Shown here: positions 1-6,904 of the stretch, piece by piece
How the letters are laid out: each line of letters opens with the position of its first letter
Position numbering within the stretch: the first letter of the stretch is position 1
DNA from: an uncultured Clostridia bacterium
GTDB lineage: Bacteria; Bacillota; Clostridia; Oscillospirales; Ruminococcaceae
Assembly: GCA_947628655.1 (NCBI GenBank)
Contig: CANRAS010000002.1
Coordinates: 62,001 to 126,000 of the forward strand
Length of the DNA stretch: 64,000 nucleotides
Direction: 5' to 3'
Made by a program: the position numbers and the translations under genes
Notes under the pieces: model-generated
Database searches by the model: none
The model's input: only the letters and a program-made list of their open reading frames with translations
What the model was told of the DNA's origin: nothing

Positions 1-135
1 CCCGTTATTATTCAGCGTAATTTGTATCTGCGCGTTTGCGGTGGAGTGTGAAATTTTCGGCAGTCCGTCCTCTCCGTCAAACTCCCTCCCGCATTGCGTT
101 TCGTAGACGCTGAAAAGTTCTTGTTCCCAGCTCAA
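1..135 (-). CDS. cas8c: Cas8c (Csd1) large subunit, 5' fragment only
   Basis: The first 45 codons of a gene that runs off the left edge. The TTG start overlaps the cas5c stop (TTGA), with a GGAGG about nine bases upstream. The translation opens MSWEQELFSVYETQC and continues LPKISHSTANAQI, which matches the usual N-terminus of Cas8c/Csd1, the large Cascade subunit of type I-C systems that takes part in PAM recognition. Its place directly after cas3 and cas5 is the standard I-C order. The ATG at 142 is in another frame and hits a stop after 21 codons, so the TTG is preferred. Everything beyond residue 45 is outside the window. Confidence 0.85.
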   Translation of the reverse strand, partial: MSWEQELFSVYETQCGREFDGEDGLPKISHSTANAQIQITLNNNG

Positions 136-887
136 ATTTCATCGCCTCCGCATAAAGTTAATAAATCTTCTTCAAGCACGCCCGAAAAGTTTCCGAGTTC
201 CCTGCCGAACGGTTTAATTGCCTGCGGTTTTATATGGCGCTTTATTGTACATTCCGTCGGGGGAATAAATTCGATAACGCCGTTTTTCATCACGGGGTTC
301 CAGAAACGCACCGTAAGCAGTCCCTTGTCCTCCGGAAGTTCCGCCTCGTCCGCATACGTTATGCCGTGGTACATAAGGCTGTACGGGATTTCACCCGTGT
401 TGTCATAATACCCCGCGCCCTCGCCGAATTTGCACGGCTCGACATAGCCTTGACATTCGCGTGTGCCGAGGAAAATATCGCGCCGCCCGCCGCGCTCTAT
501 CATTCGTCTTGCTATTGACAAATGCTTTCCCTCGCTGCGGTCACATTCGAGTTCGGGACGGTTTTTGTTCCATTCAAAATGCGCCTTGACTTGATAACGC
601 ACGTCGTCAAGATAAGTATAGTAAGCAAGGTCGTTACTGCCGCCGTTGTACTTTATCGGTCGTATTCCCCGGCGCACCGTTTTTATCTGATTTACTACGC
701 GCACTTTGTCTATCACCCATATTATCGTCGGTTTCCAGTACACGCTCTGCATTATGCCTTTAAGAGCCTCGTATGTCGGTATCATATATGTACACCGCTC
801 GCCGCCTACTTTTGTAAGAATATCGGTAAACAGCGCCGATGCTCCCGTCACCTGAAATTCAACACCCCGTTCTCCGTCATTGTTCAC
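132..887 (-). CDS. cas5c: Type I-C CRISPR Cas5c (Cas5d) protein
   Basis: Cas5 of type I-C replaces Cas6 and cuts the pre-crRNA, then stays on the 5' handle of the crRNA in Cascade. The 251-residue product has the expected size. It carries the family's N-terminal FQVTGASALFTDILTKVGGE and an internal VRYQVKAHFEW segment resembling the region that holds the nuclease lysine and histidine in characterised Cas5d proteins; residue-level assignment is inferred. The reading frame stays open upstream to 1049, but a GTG at 887 has an AAGGAGTG ribosome site five bases before it and lies 13 bases after the cas3 stop, so this start is chosen. It overlaps cas8c by four bases, so the genes are probably translationally coupled. 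Confidence 0.9.
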   Translation of the reverse strand: MNNDGERGVEFQVTGASALFTDILTKVGGERCTYMIPTYEALKGIMQSVYWKPTIIWVIDKVRVVNQIKTVRRGIRPIKYNGGSNDLAYYTYLDDVRYQVKAHFEWNKNRPELECDRSEGKHLSIARRMIERGGRRDIFLGTRECQGYVEPCKFGEGAGYYDNTGEIPYSLMYHGITYADEAELPEDKGLLTVRFWNPVMKNGVIEFIPPTECTIKRHIKPQAIKPFGRELGNFSGVLEEDLLTLCGGDEI

Positions 888-900
888 AATATCACTCCTT

Positions 901-3261
901 TCATATTTCAAGAAACACCCTTTCCGACGGATTTTCGCAAACCCCGTATTCGGCGTTATAATACCTGTCATCAAGCGCCAACGCACCGCTTGAAAGCGTA
1001 TAAACCGCGCCTTTCCCGCAAAGTTTTTCGTAAAAATTCGGATAAACATTTACGGTAAATTTCTGCGCCGTACGAAGTAACCTCGCCTGCTCGGCAGGCG
1101 TAATATCGGAATTTAATTTCGCAATAATCTCGCGAGCGTCGTCATTGTACGGCACAATAATCCCGACCGTTCCATCGGAAATCACCTCAAACAAGCTCCC
1201 TGCCGTCTTAAATGCCTGAGCGCAGTATTGCAAGTCTTTATCGTTTTTATGTTCGCAAAGTTCAAACCAATCTTTGTTCAACGAAAGGAAATCCACAAGA
1301 TTTCCGCTCGTTTTTTCCGTTCTGTAAAACAATTCATTGTCATAATTTTTGTAAAGTTCAGAGAAATACGTTTCCATACATTCCACGCCCAAATAGTCGT
1401 TAAATACTTCGCTTTGAAGTATCTCAATCGAAATATCTTTTGCGGTGGATATTTCGGGCAAACCTTTAAGACTTTCATCTCGCATATTAAGCAAATAAAC
1501 GGGGCGAATTTCTCCGCACTCGCCGTTTCTGTTGCAGCGTCCCGCCGCCTGCGCGGCGTTGTCCATGCCCGCTATCAGCCTTACAACACAACCGAACGAA
1601 ACGTCAACTCCTGCCTCGATAAGCTGTGTAGTAACGCAAATCAGCCCCGAAACATTTTCACGGAGCATTTTAATTATTTCCCGCCTGTGCTGAGGACACA
1701 TATTTGTGCTCAAATGAATTATCTCCGTGTCGGATTTTTCTTTCAGCGAAACGAACAAATCCATTGCCTCTTTTTTCGTATTCACGACAAGCAAAAGACT
1801 GCCGTATTCCGCTTGACGTTCGGCGCAGAAGAGGGCGATTTCATCGGTACTGTAACCCTCGGTGCAAAACAGGTTTTCGATTTTTACGCGCTTAAAAATT
1901 TCAAAATCTTCCGCAGTATTTCCGCTGATATTCGGCGTGATTTCGTCAAGTATTATCGGAAATTCTTTCAGCTTGTCAAACGGCGGTTGAGTAGCTGTGC
2001 AAAGTACGATTGCCGCGCCGCATACAGCGGACAGAAAATTCAACGCAAGGTTAAACAAATACACGCATTTTATCGGCAATGACTGCACTTCATCAATTAT
2101 TATGACCGAACCTGCCAGTCTGTGCATACGGCGAATATCGGTAGTTTTCCCCGAAAAAAGCGCGTTCAAAAACTGCACCATAGTTGTCGCGATAACGGGG
2201 CTGTCCCATTTTTCACTTCGGAGTTCGTACTCGTGCAGTTCGGAAACATCATCGGATTTCTCCGCCGCAAAATTTGAATGGTGTTCAAGAAAGTTTTCGT
2301 CACCCGCGATTTTGCGAAACTCATCGGCGTTTTGTTCAAGTATAGACAAAAACGGCGCGGTGTAAACTATCCGTTCTTTACCGTGCTTTTTGCAGTATTC
2401 AATAGCAAATCTCAGCGATGAAAGCGTTTTCCCACCGCCCGTCGGGACGATTAGTTTTGTAATTCCAATGCTGTTTTTTGCGGCGGTTTTGCACCGATCT
2501 GAAATGTCTTTTCTCCGCTCGGAAATGCCGTCCTCCGCGCCGTCAAACTCCGCTAACCGTTTATTCATACGCGTTTCCATTGAGCTGATTATTGCGCTAT
2601 AATCATACTCTCGTTCGGTTTTTGCGTTTGACATAAAATCAGCGGTGTCAATTCTGTCGGCGTCAATCACGGCAGATGTCAAAAGTCTTTCAAACATTCC
2701 CATATAAAAAGCAAACGCCTGTTTTTGGCGCTTTAGGGGCATTTCGGATATGCTCTTTGAAAGATTTAAGACAGCATAATAAATCGCTTTGTATTCCTCG
2801 GCGGCTTTCGCCAACAATTCATCATTAATATTAAGTTCGGGGAACAGTTTCAGATTGTTTATAATTTCAGCGTATCCCTCGGATTTATTTGTAAGCCGTG
2901 AATAATTATCCTCGCCCTCGTCGTCAACCCAGTCTTTCACACCATGATGTGAAAGAATAACGCGCCCGATAAATTCACCGACACGGCGCGTTGATTTATT
3001 ATTTTCGGTAAGTTCGCGGATATATTTTGCGCCCGCGAAACTGTGGTCGATTTCCCCGCGCCGACAGTTGTTTTCTCCGCGAATATACCCGTTGAATTTT
3101 TCGGTAAGTTTCCCGATGTCGTGCAGCAACCCCGCGATTTCGCCGATACTTGCCGCGCCGATATACCCGCCGAATTTCCGAGCGTTCTCGGCTGCGTTTT
3201 TACAGTGTTCACTAACCGTCTGTATTTGCCCGTCATTACGAATATGCGCGGCGAATTTCAT
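901..3261 (-). CDS. cas3: CRISPR-associated helicase-nuclease Cas3
   Basis: Cas3 is recruited by Cascade to target DNA, unwinds it with its SF2 helicase and degrades it with its HD nuclease. The 786-residue protein has the HD domain first: H19, the H47-D48 pair in LLHDIGK, H73 and the SHHG motif at 104-107. The helicase follows, with PTGGGKT at 273-279 (Walker A), DEVQ at 390-393 in place of DEAH, CTATQPP (motif III) and AAGRCNRNGE (motif VI). The length and HD-before-helicase order suit an I-C Cas3. The ATG has a GAGGTG site. It is first in the operon; two possible minus-strand promoters lie about 90 and 170 bases upstream. Confidence 0.96.
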   Translation of the reverse strand: MKFAAHIRNDGQIQTVSEHCKNAAENARKFGGYIGAASIGEIAGLLHDIGKLTEKFNGYIRGENNCRRGEIDHSFAGAKYIRELTENNKSTRRVGEFIGRVILSHHGVKDWVDDEGEDNYSRLTNKSEGYAEIINNLKLFPELNINDELLAKAAEEYKAIYYAVLNLSKSISEMPLKRQKQAFAFYMGMFERLLTSAVIDADRIDTADFMSNAKTEREYDYSAIISSMETRMNKRLAEFDGAEDGISERRKDISDRCKTAAKNSIGITKLIVPTGGGKTLSSLRFAIEYCKKHGKERIVYTAPFLSILEQNADEFRKIAGDENFLEHHSNFAAEKSDDVSELHEYELRSEKWDSPVIATTMVQFLNALFSGKTTDIRRMHRLAGSVIIIDEVQSLPIKCVYLFNLALNFLSAVCGAAIVLCTATQPPFDKLKEFPIILDEITPNISGNTAEDFEIFKRVKIENLFCTEGYSTDEIALFCAERQAEYGSLLLVVNTKKEAMDLFVSLKEKSDTEIIHLSTNMCPQHRREIIKMLRENVSGLICVTTQLIEAGVDVSFGCVVRLIAGMDNAAQAAGRCNRNGECGEIRPVYLLNMRDESLKGLPEISTAKDISIEILQSEVFNDYLGVECMETYFSELYKNYDNELFYRTEKTSGNLVDFLSLNKDWFELCEHKNDKDLQYCAQAFKTAGSLFEVISDGTVGIIVPYNDDAREIIAKLNSDITPAEQARLLRTAQKFTVNVYPNFYEKLCGKGAVYTLSSGALALDDRYYNAEYGVCENPSERVFLEI

Positions 3262-3436
3262 AATTACACCTCGTTAAAATATCACAAAATACTTTTTTGA
3301 AAAACTCACCGAAGTATTATTCCTTTCGGTAATCCTACTTTAACAACATTATACCACAAAGAGGCTTTGCCCCATACCAATGCTATGCCCCCTTGAAGTA
3401 TACAGTTTATCCTGTTAAAGATATTATGTTTTCTAT

Positions 3437-3465
3437 ATTATACCACATATCGGCAGGTTTGTCAA
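3437..3465 (-). promoter_or_regulatory. Sigma-A promoter for the cas operon
   Basis: On the minus strand TTGACA (3460-3465) is followed after 17 bases by TATAAT (3437-3442), preceded by TGTGG. It points at cas3, whose ATG is about 170 bases downstream. A second TGTGGTATAAT lies nearer at 3348-3358 but has no good -35. This predicts a leader of about 170 nt. Confidence 0.75.
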
Positions 3466-3489
3466 GTGGTGACACAAATTTTCAGCGGG

Positions 3490-3519
3490 TTGACTTTTTT
3501 GGGCGAAGTGTGGTAAAAT
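3490..3519 (+). promoter_or_regulatory. Sigma-A promoter of the orphan gene at 3564
   Basis: TTGACT at 3490-3495, an 18-base spacer, then TGGTAAAAT with the -10 at 3514-3519. It starts 25 bases from the -35 of the divergent cas promoter, so the two promoters share a short control region. Confidence 0.65.
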
Positions 3520-3563
3520 ATAATACAGGAAAACGGCTAATCGGGATTCACAAGGAGAAAATT

Positions 3564-3935
3564 ATGGAAAGAGTGATAACTATTCATAATTGGCAGGACG
3601 CTCCGCTTATAGGTCTTGCTTATTACAACGGACTTGTGTGTATCTATGAAAGAGTATTTGATGAAACATTGGATGAATATATTGATGAATATTATTTAAC
3701 GCCTATTACGAACGATGAAAAGAATGAAATAATGAAAGTATGGCTGGAATGGTGCAATGCTTATTCAAACCGTGATTTGGAATTGTATTACAAAAAATAT
3801 CTTAATAACAATCCCATAGACAGGGTTGTCATCAATTCTAAATTGAGAAGAAAATACAGAAAAAAAGCTATATTTGAAGGACGATTTGAGGACGGCTTTA
3901 TTCCTGTTGATTATAACGTGGAATGGTACGATTAA
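3564..3935 (+). CDS. Hypothetical protein, 123 aa
   Basis: I do not recognise this family. The frame is open from 3393, but the ATG at 3564 has an AAGGAG site eight bases before it and lies downstream of a sigma-A promoter, giving a 123-residue protein. It is acidic in the first two thirds (many D and E, a TLDEYIDEYY stretch) and basic at 90-105 (RRKYRKK). There is no signal peptide, membrane segment or cysteine cluster. It stands alone between the divergent cas operon and the convergent radC, so it is probably monocistronic. The position beside a cas operon makes an accessory role conceivable, but nothing in the protein shows one. Confidence 0.6.
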   Translation: MERVITIHNWQDAPLIGLAYYNGLVCIYERVFDETLDEYIDEYYLTPITNDEKNEIMKVWLEWCNAYSNRDLELYYKKYLNNNPIDRVVINSKLRRKYRKKAIFEGRFEDGFIPVDYNVEWYD

Positions 3936-3974
3936 ATTCCCGTTTATCGGGTGATAATAAATCAAAAATATATG

Positions 3975-4003
3975 AACCCCACCGCGCCCGGCGGCGGGTT
4001 TTG
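3975..4003. terminator. Possible terminator between convergent genes
   Basis: A GC-rich imperfect hairpin (AACCC..CCGC around GCCCG with GCGG.GGGTT) followed by TTTTGTG lies between the 3563-3935 gene and radC, which converge. The stem is interrupted, so strength is uncertain. Confidence 0.4.
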
Positions 4004-4038
4004 TGTAATTTTGACTGTAATATTTCATCGCTTTTCAG

Positions 4039-4734
4039 TCACCGCCACACTTCGGGCAAATCACCTCTTTCGCGCATAGAATAATCTTTGTCGCCACTGA
4101 TGATTATGTGGTCAATCAGACCTATTCCCAACCCGCTGAAAACAGTTGCCAGTCTGCGGGTAGTGGAAAAATCCGTCACCGACGGTCGGCAGCCGCCGTT
4201 TGGATGATTGTGCGAAAGAATAACATTTTTAGTGTTGTACTGAACCGCTTTTTTCGCTATGCGCGGAATGTAGAACTCAGCCATTCCCGAATCATTGCTT
4301 TGAAAATCATCGTTAAAAAGCAGTCGCAATTGACTGTCCAAATAATAAACCGAAAAACATTCGTGCGGTAGTGTGCGGTATTTTTCTTTGCTGTACTTAA
4401 CAAAACTTTCCGTGCTGTTAAAAAACACTTCATTGTTGCTTGATTTTAATATCACATATTCAAAAAAGTCGCCGATGAATTTCAACGCGACCGCAGTATT
4501 TTCGCCGACTCCCGATACTTCTTTCAGCGTTTCAACGGGCGATTTAAAGACCTTTTGGAGCGAACCGCAATGTTCGATCAGGGCGTGCGCGATTTCATTA
4601 GTATTCACTCTCGGCAGAAAATAAAAAAGCAGCATTTCAAGAATTTCGTGTTCTTCAAATCCCGAAAAACCGTTCTCAAAATACCGTTTCATCATGCGCT
4701 GTCGATGACCTTTGTGGACGTTTGATTCCGCCAT
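4039..4734 (-). CDS. radC: RadC/JAB-domain metalloprotein (DUF2466)
   Basis: A 231-residue RadC-family protein. The N-terminal half holds a helix-hairpin-helix-like segment (LKEVSGVGENTA). The C-terminal JAB/JAMM domain has the metal-binding HNHPNGGCRPSVTD motif, in which two histidines and the aspartate would hold zinc. The family is common in bacteria and mobile elements but its biochemical role is not settled; the old DNA-repair name should be treated with caution. The frame runs open to 4872, but that extension covers the tRNA-Leu promoter. The ATG at 4734 has AAGGAAGTG upstream and a promoter at 4768-4796, so the shorter form is right. Confidence 0.88.
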   Translation of the reverse strand: MAESNVHKGHRQRMMKRYFENGFSGFEEHEILEMLLFYFLPRVNTNEIAHALIEHCGSLQKVFKSPVETLKEVSGVGENTAVALKFIGDFFEYVILKSSNNEVFFNSTESFVKYSKEKYRTLPHECFSVYYLDSQLRLLFNDDFQSNDSGMAEFYIPRIAKKAVQYNTKNVILSHNHPNGGCRPSVTDFSTTRRLATVFSGLGIGLIDHIIISGDKDYSMRERGDLPEVWR

Positions 4735-4767
4735 TTTTTGCACTTCCTTTGTATTTTTTATATTAGT

Positions 4768-4796
4768 ATTATAGCAGATATTGAACGAAATTGCAA
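4768..4796 (-). promoter_or_regulatory. Sigma-A promoter of radC
   Basis: On the minus strand TTGCAA (4791-4796), 17 bases, TATAAT (4768-4773). The -35 is preceded by CCCC, the same CCCCTTGCAA context as the nfnA promoter at 36.4 kb. Confidence 0.7.
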
Positions 4797-4856
4797 GGGG
4801 TAAATCACAATTCGAGAAAATTTCAGCTGAAATTTCAAACACGTCTAAAAAAGTAC

Positions 4857-4885
4857 TTGACAAACTCGCCAATGTGTGGTATAAT
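4857..4885 (+). promoter_or_regulatory. Sigma-A promoter of tRNA-Leu
   Basis: A consensus TTGACA at 4857-4862, a 17-base spacer and TATAAT at 4880-4885 preceded by TGTGG. The mature tRNA begins 36 bases after the -10. Confidence 0.85.
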
Positions 4886-4920
4886 TTAATATGTTCGGTG
4901 GTAATGCCGAACGATAATGC

Positions 4921-5007
4921 GCAGGTGTGGCGGAATTGGCAGACGCGCTAGCTTCAGGTGCTAGTGATCGCAAGGTCATGTGGGTTCAAGTCCCGTCACC
5001 TGCACCA
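4921..5007 (+). tRNA. tRNA-Leu (anticodon CAG)
   Basis: An 87-nt class II tRNA with encoded CCA. The acceptor arms GCAGGTG (4921-4927) and CACCTGC (4997-5003) pair fully, with discriminator A at 5004. The anticodon stem CTAGC/GCTAG encloses loop TTCAGGT, giving anticodon CAG at 4955-4957, which reads CUG. A long variable arm follows and the T arm has the GGGTTCAAGTCCC pattern. It has its own consensus promoter and a terminator hairpin 25 bases downstream. Confidence 0.97.
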
Positions 5008-5010
5008 ACT

Positions 5011-5145
5011 TAGAGGTTAGAAATCAGAGGTAAGAGGTTAGAGTTTTGAACTTTGACCTCTTTCTTCTTTTTTACGTTATATTCAGCAAACAACGTCTTA
5101 GTCCAAACTCTTACTTCTTACCTCTAATCTCTTACCTCTAAAAGG
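5011..5145. repeat. Heptamer repeats (GTAAGAN-like), inverted pair
   Basis: Forward copies (GAGGTAAGAGGTTAGAG type) lie at 5011-5045 and reverse-complement copies (CTTACTTCTTACCTC type) at 5108-5143. They belong to the 7-bp family also seen near 25.98, 28.45, 33.6, 34.0, 36.4 and 62.9 kb. Confidence 0.7.
5032..5073 (+). terminator. Terminator of tRNA-Leu built from heptamer repeats
   Basis: AAGAGGTTAGAGTT (5032-5045) pairs over 14 positions, two of them G-U, with AACTTTGACCTCTT (5049-5062) around loop TTG and is followed by a T-rich tail. The arms are drawn from the dispersed 7-bp repeat family, so here the repeat seems to serve as an intrinsic terminator. Confidence 0.7.
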
Positions 5146-5252
5146 GCAAGAGGTTAGAATATAAACCCTTATCTCTTTTTCCTTTTATAACAAACTTGCT
5201 TTAATGAGGGAAATAACCTTTCAGCTTAAACTCTTACATCTTAATTTCTATA

Positions 5253-5281
5253 TTGAAAACCTCACGAAAAAATGTTACAAT
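5253..5281 (+). promoter_or_regulatory. Orphan sigma-A promoter with no gene downstream
   Basis: TTGAAA at 5253-5258, a 17-base spacer, then TGTTACAAT with the -10 at 5276-5281. No open reading frame with a ribosome site follows for more than 800 bases. A series of hairpins does, which suggests an RNA product. Confidence 0.6.
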
Positions 5282-5287
5282 AAAACC

Positions 5288-5490
5288 ATAAATAACGGCT
5301 ATAGAAATAGAGAGGAAACTTCGCCAAAAAGGCGCTAAAGGGTGCGGTGAAAACAAGAGTTTTCCTAAAATTTCCGATTCAAAGCTGTGCTTTGAATCGG
5401 AAATCCTAAAATAAGTGTTGGGAGTGAAATCATCTCAAAAGTGAATTTACTTTTGATCGGGAAAGAAAGAGCGTTTAGGCTCTTAACAGT
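5288..5490 (+). ncRNA. Candidate structured RNA (five consecutive hairpins)
   Basis: Downstream of the orphan promoter five hairpins follow in order. H1 is CGCC/GGCG at 5322-5334 with an A5 loop. H2 is GAAAAC/GTTTTC at 5349-5364 with loop AAGA. H3 is a perfect 16-bp stem, 5370-5385 with 5389-5404, loop TGT, flanked by direct CCTAAAA repeats. H4 is AAAAGT/ACTTTT at 5437-5454. H5 is AAGAGC/GCTCTT at 5467-5484. There is no convincing reading frame. I do not recognise a known RNA family: it does not look like tmRNA, SRP RNA, a T-box or 6S. The ends are guesses. It could also be a remnant of a mobile element. Confidence 0.4.
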
Positions 5491-5564
5491 GATAAATGAG
5501 AAAACTTCTTTTGATTATGCGACTATAGATTAAAACAGCCTAATTTAAGGAAAAAAGAGTGTAG

Positions 5565-5657
5565 GTCGGCGCCGCGATTTTGCTGAGCCGTGCGAAGCAA
5601 AATCACGGACGACGCGTAAGCGGAGTGAGCAAGCTGCGTAAGCAGCGCGGCGCCGAC
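5565..5657. repeat. GC-rich inverted repeat enclosing smaller hairpins
   Basis: GTCGGCGCCGCG (5565-5576) is matched by CGCGGCGCCGAC (5646-5657), a perfect 12-bp inverted repeat. Inside it GATTTTGCT and AGCAAAATC form a second stem, and GCTGCGTAAGCAGC a third. The open frames across it are by-products of the palindromes. The rest of 5490-5950 shows nothing I can assign. Confidence 0.6.
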
Positions 5658-5952
5658 CGGGCGGGAGAGTGCGTTTGGGGTAGGAGAGGCTGCGGGCGGG
5701 AGAGCGTGTGGTGGCTATGCGCGTTTTAGCTATAACAACACATAAAACGGAGAACCACTTTTCCGTTCCAACTTTTACTGTACACTGTACCTTGTCAACT
5801 GTCAACTGACTACAGGGTGTGCGCTATTACACCAAAACAACTATATAAAACAGCGAGCAACCTTTCCTCACCCCGCATCAAAAAAACATTTAGTTCCATT
5901 TCGTGAAAAAGTAAAATCATGTAAAATTGTCATTTTAAAACAGGCGTTATCC

Positions 5953-6029
5953 GATTTCGTAAAAGTCATATTTGATTTCGTAAAAGTCAAAACTGTTGTA
6001 TTGAAAAAAATAAATTGTTATGCTATAAT
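5953..6029 (+). promoter_or_regulatory. LytTR-type operator and promoter of the regulator gene
   Basis: GATTTCGTAAAAGTCA occurs twice exactly, at 5953-5968 and 5974-5989, a 21-bp period that puts both copies on one DNA face. A weaker ATTTCGTGAAAA lies upstream near 5899. Eleven bases after the second copy comes TTGAAA (6001-6006), a 17-base spacer and TATAAT (6024-6029). Paired direct repeats two turns apart just upstream of -35 are how LytTR/AgrA regulators bind, so this is probably the self-regulatory site of the gene at 6167. The leader is about 135 nt. Confidence 0.7.
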
Positions 6030-6166
6030 AATCTCAGAATGGTTATTATATGTTTAGTATTTGCAATATAATGCGGACAATGACCTTATACGGACATTAT
6101 CCCGAAACGATATAAAGAACTGCCTTTATTCTTCGGCGGTTTTAGCCGAACTCAGGAGGATACGTT

Positions 6167-6904
6167 ATGCGCATCGCAATTTGCGACGATGATCTGCGTG
6201 AGCGGGAGCATTTTGAAAAAGCGCTGTGCGGCTGGGACGCGAACCGAAATGCGGAAAAATTTTCGGACGGCGCTTCTTTGCTTTCGGCGGCAAAAAATAT
6301 GCCGCCTTTTGATATAGTGTTTCTGGACATTTATATGCCGGGCGAAAACGGCATTGATATAGCAAAGGAGCTTCAGAGGATAACCCCGGAAACGGGAATT
6401 GTCTTTGTCACGACAAGCCGCGAACACGCTATAGACGCTTTTTCGCTCTATGCGTTGAACTATATTTTAAAACCCGTCACAACAGAAGGCATTGCAGATT
6501 CTTTCAGACGGCTCAATATGCTGCGCTCTGAAAACAGAGAGCGCATAACGTTTTCTGTAGGCTCTGAAAGGCACACGGTGTTTCTTGACGAGATATCGAG
6601 ACTTGAAAACGAAAATCATGCGGTCAATGTGATTTTGGCGGACGGAAGGAGCTTAAAGGTGTGGTTGTCTTTGAGCGAGCTTGAGCATAGGCTTGACAGC
6701 AATTTTTTGAAGATAAACCGAGGCATAGTCGTAAATATGGAGCATATAGAGCAGATGAGGACGGATATCTGCGTTATGCGCGACGGGACAAAGCTTCCTA
6801 TTGCCGTAAGACAGAGCGCCGCAATTCGCGCGGCATATGACAACTATGTCTTTGACAGGCTTTCGCGCCGCAAAGGCTTTAATGTTGGAGATGGTAGACA
6901 ATGA
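6167..6904 (+). CDS. LytTR-family response regulator (AgrA/LytR type)
   Basis: A 245-residue cytoplasmic regulator. The receiver domain (about 1-120) has the acidic pocket D7-D8-D9, phospho-acceptor D54 in FLDIYMPG, a Thr in the FVTTS motif and Lys in the LKPV motif. A LytTR DNA-binding domain fills about 130-235, with the typical FLKINRGIVVNMEHIE segment. The ATG follows AGGAGG by six bases. It overlaps the kinase gene by four bases (ATGA), so the pair is coupled. Direct repeats with a 21-bp period upstream suggest autoregulation. The nearby CstA-type transporter resembles the BtsSR/BtsT arrangement of E. coli, in which a LytTR system controls a pyruvate transporter; that parallel is inference. 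Confidence 0.93.
   Translation: MRIAICDDDLREREHFEKALCGWDANRNAEKFSDGASLLSAAKNMPPFDIVFLDIYMPGENGIDIAKELQRITPETGIVFVTTSREHAIDAFSLYALNYILKPVTTEGIADSFRRLNMLRSENRERITFSVGSERHTVFLDEISRLENENHAVNVILADGRSLKVWLSLSELEHRLDSNFLKINRGIVVNMEHIEQMRTDICVMRDGTKLPIAVRQSAAIRAAYDNYVFDRLSRRKGFNVGDGRQ

Noticed and set aside
522..2365. Long open frames on the plus strand opposite cas5c and cas3
   Set aside because: They have no ribosome sites and lie antisense to clear cas genes; the codon structure belongs to the minus strand.
4735..4872. A 46-codon N-terminal extension of the RadC protein
   Set aside because: It would read through the tRNA-Leu promoter and the radC promoter; the internal ATG has a ribosome site and matches the family start.
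5545..5805. Minus-strand frame of 86 codons
   Set aside because: It is produced by the GC-rich palindromes, lacks a ribosome site and reads as low-complexity Arg/Ala sequence.
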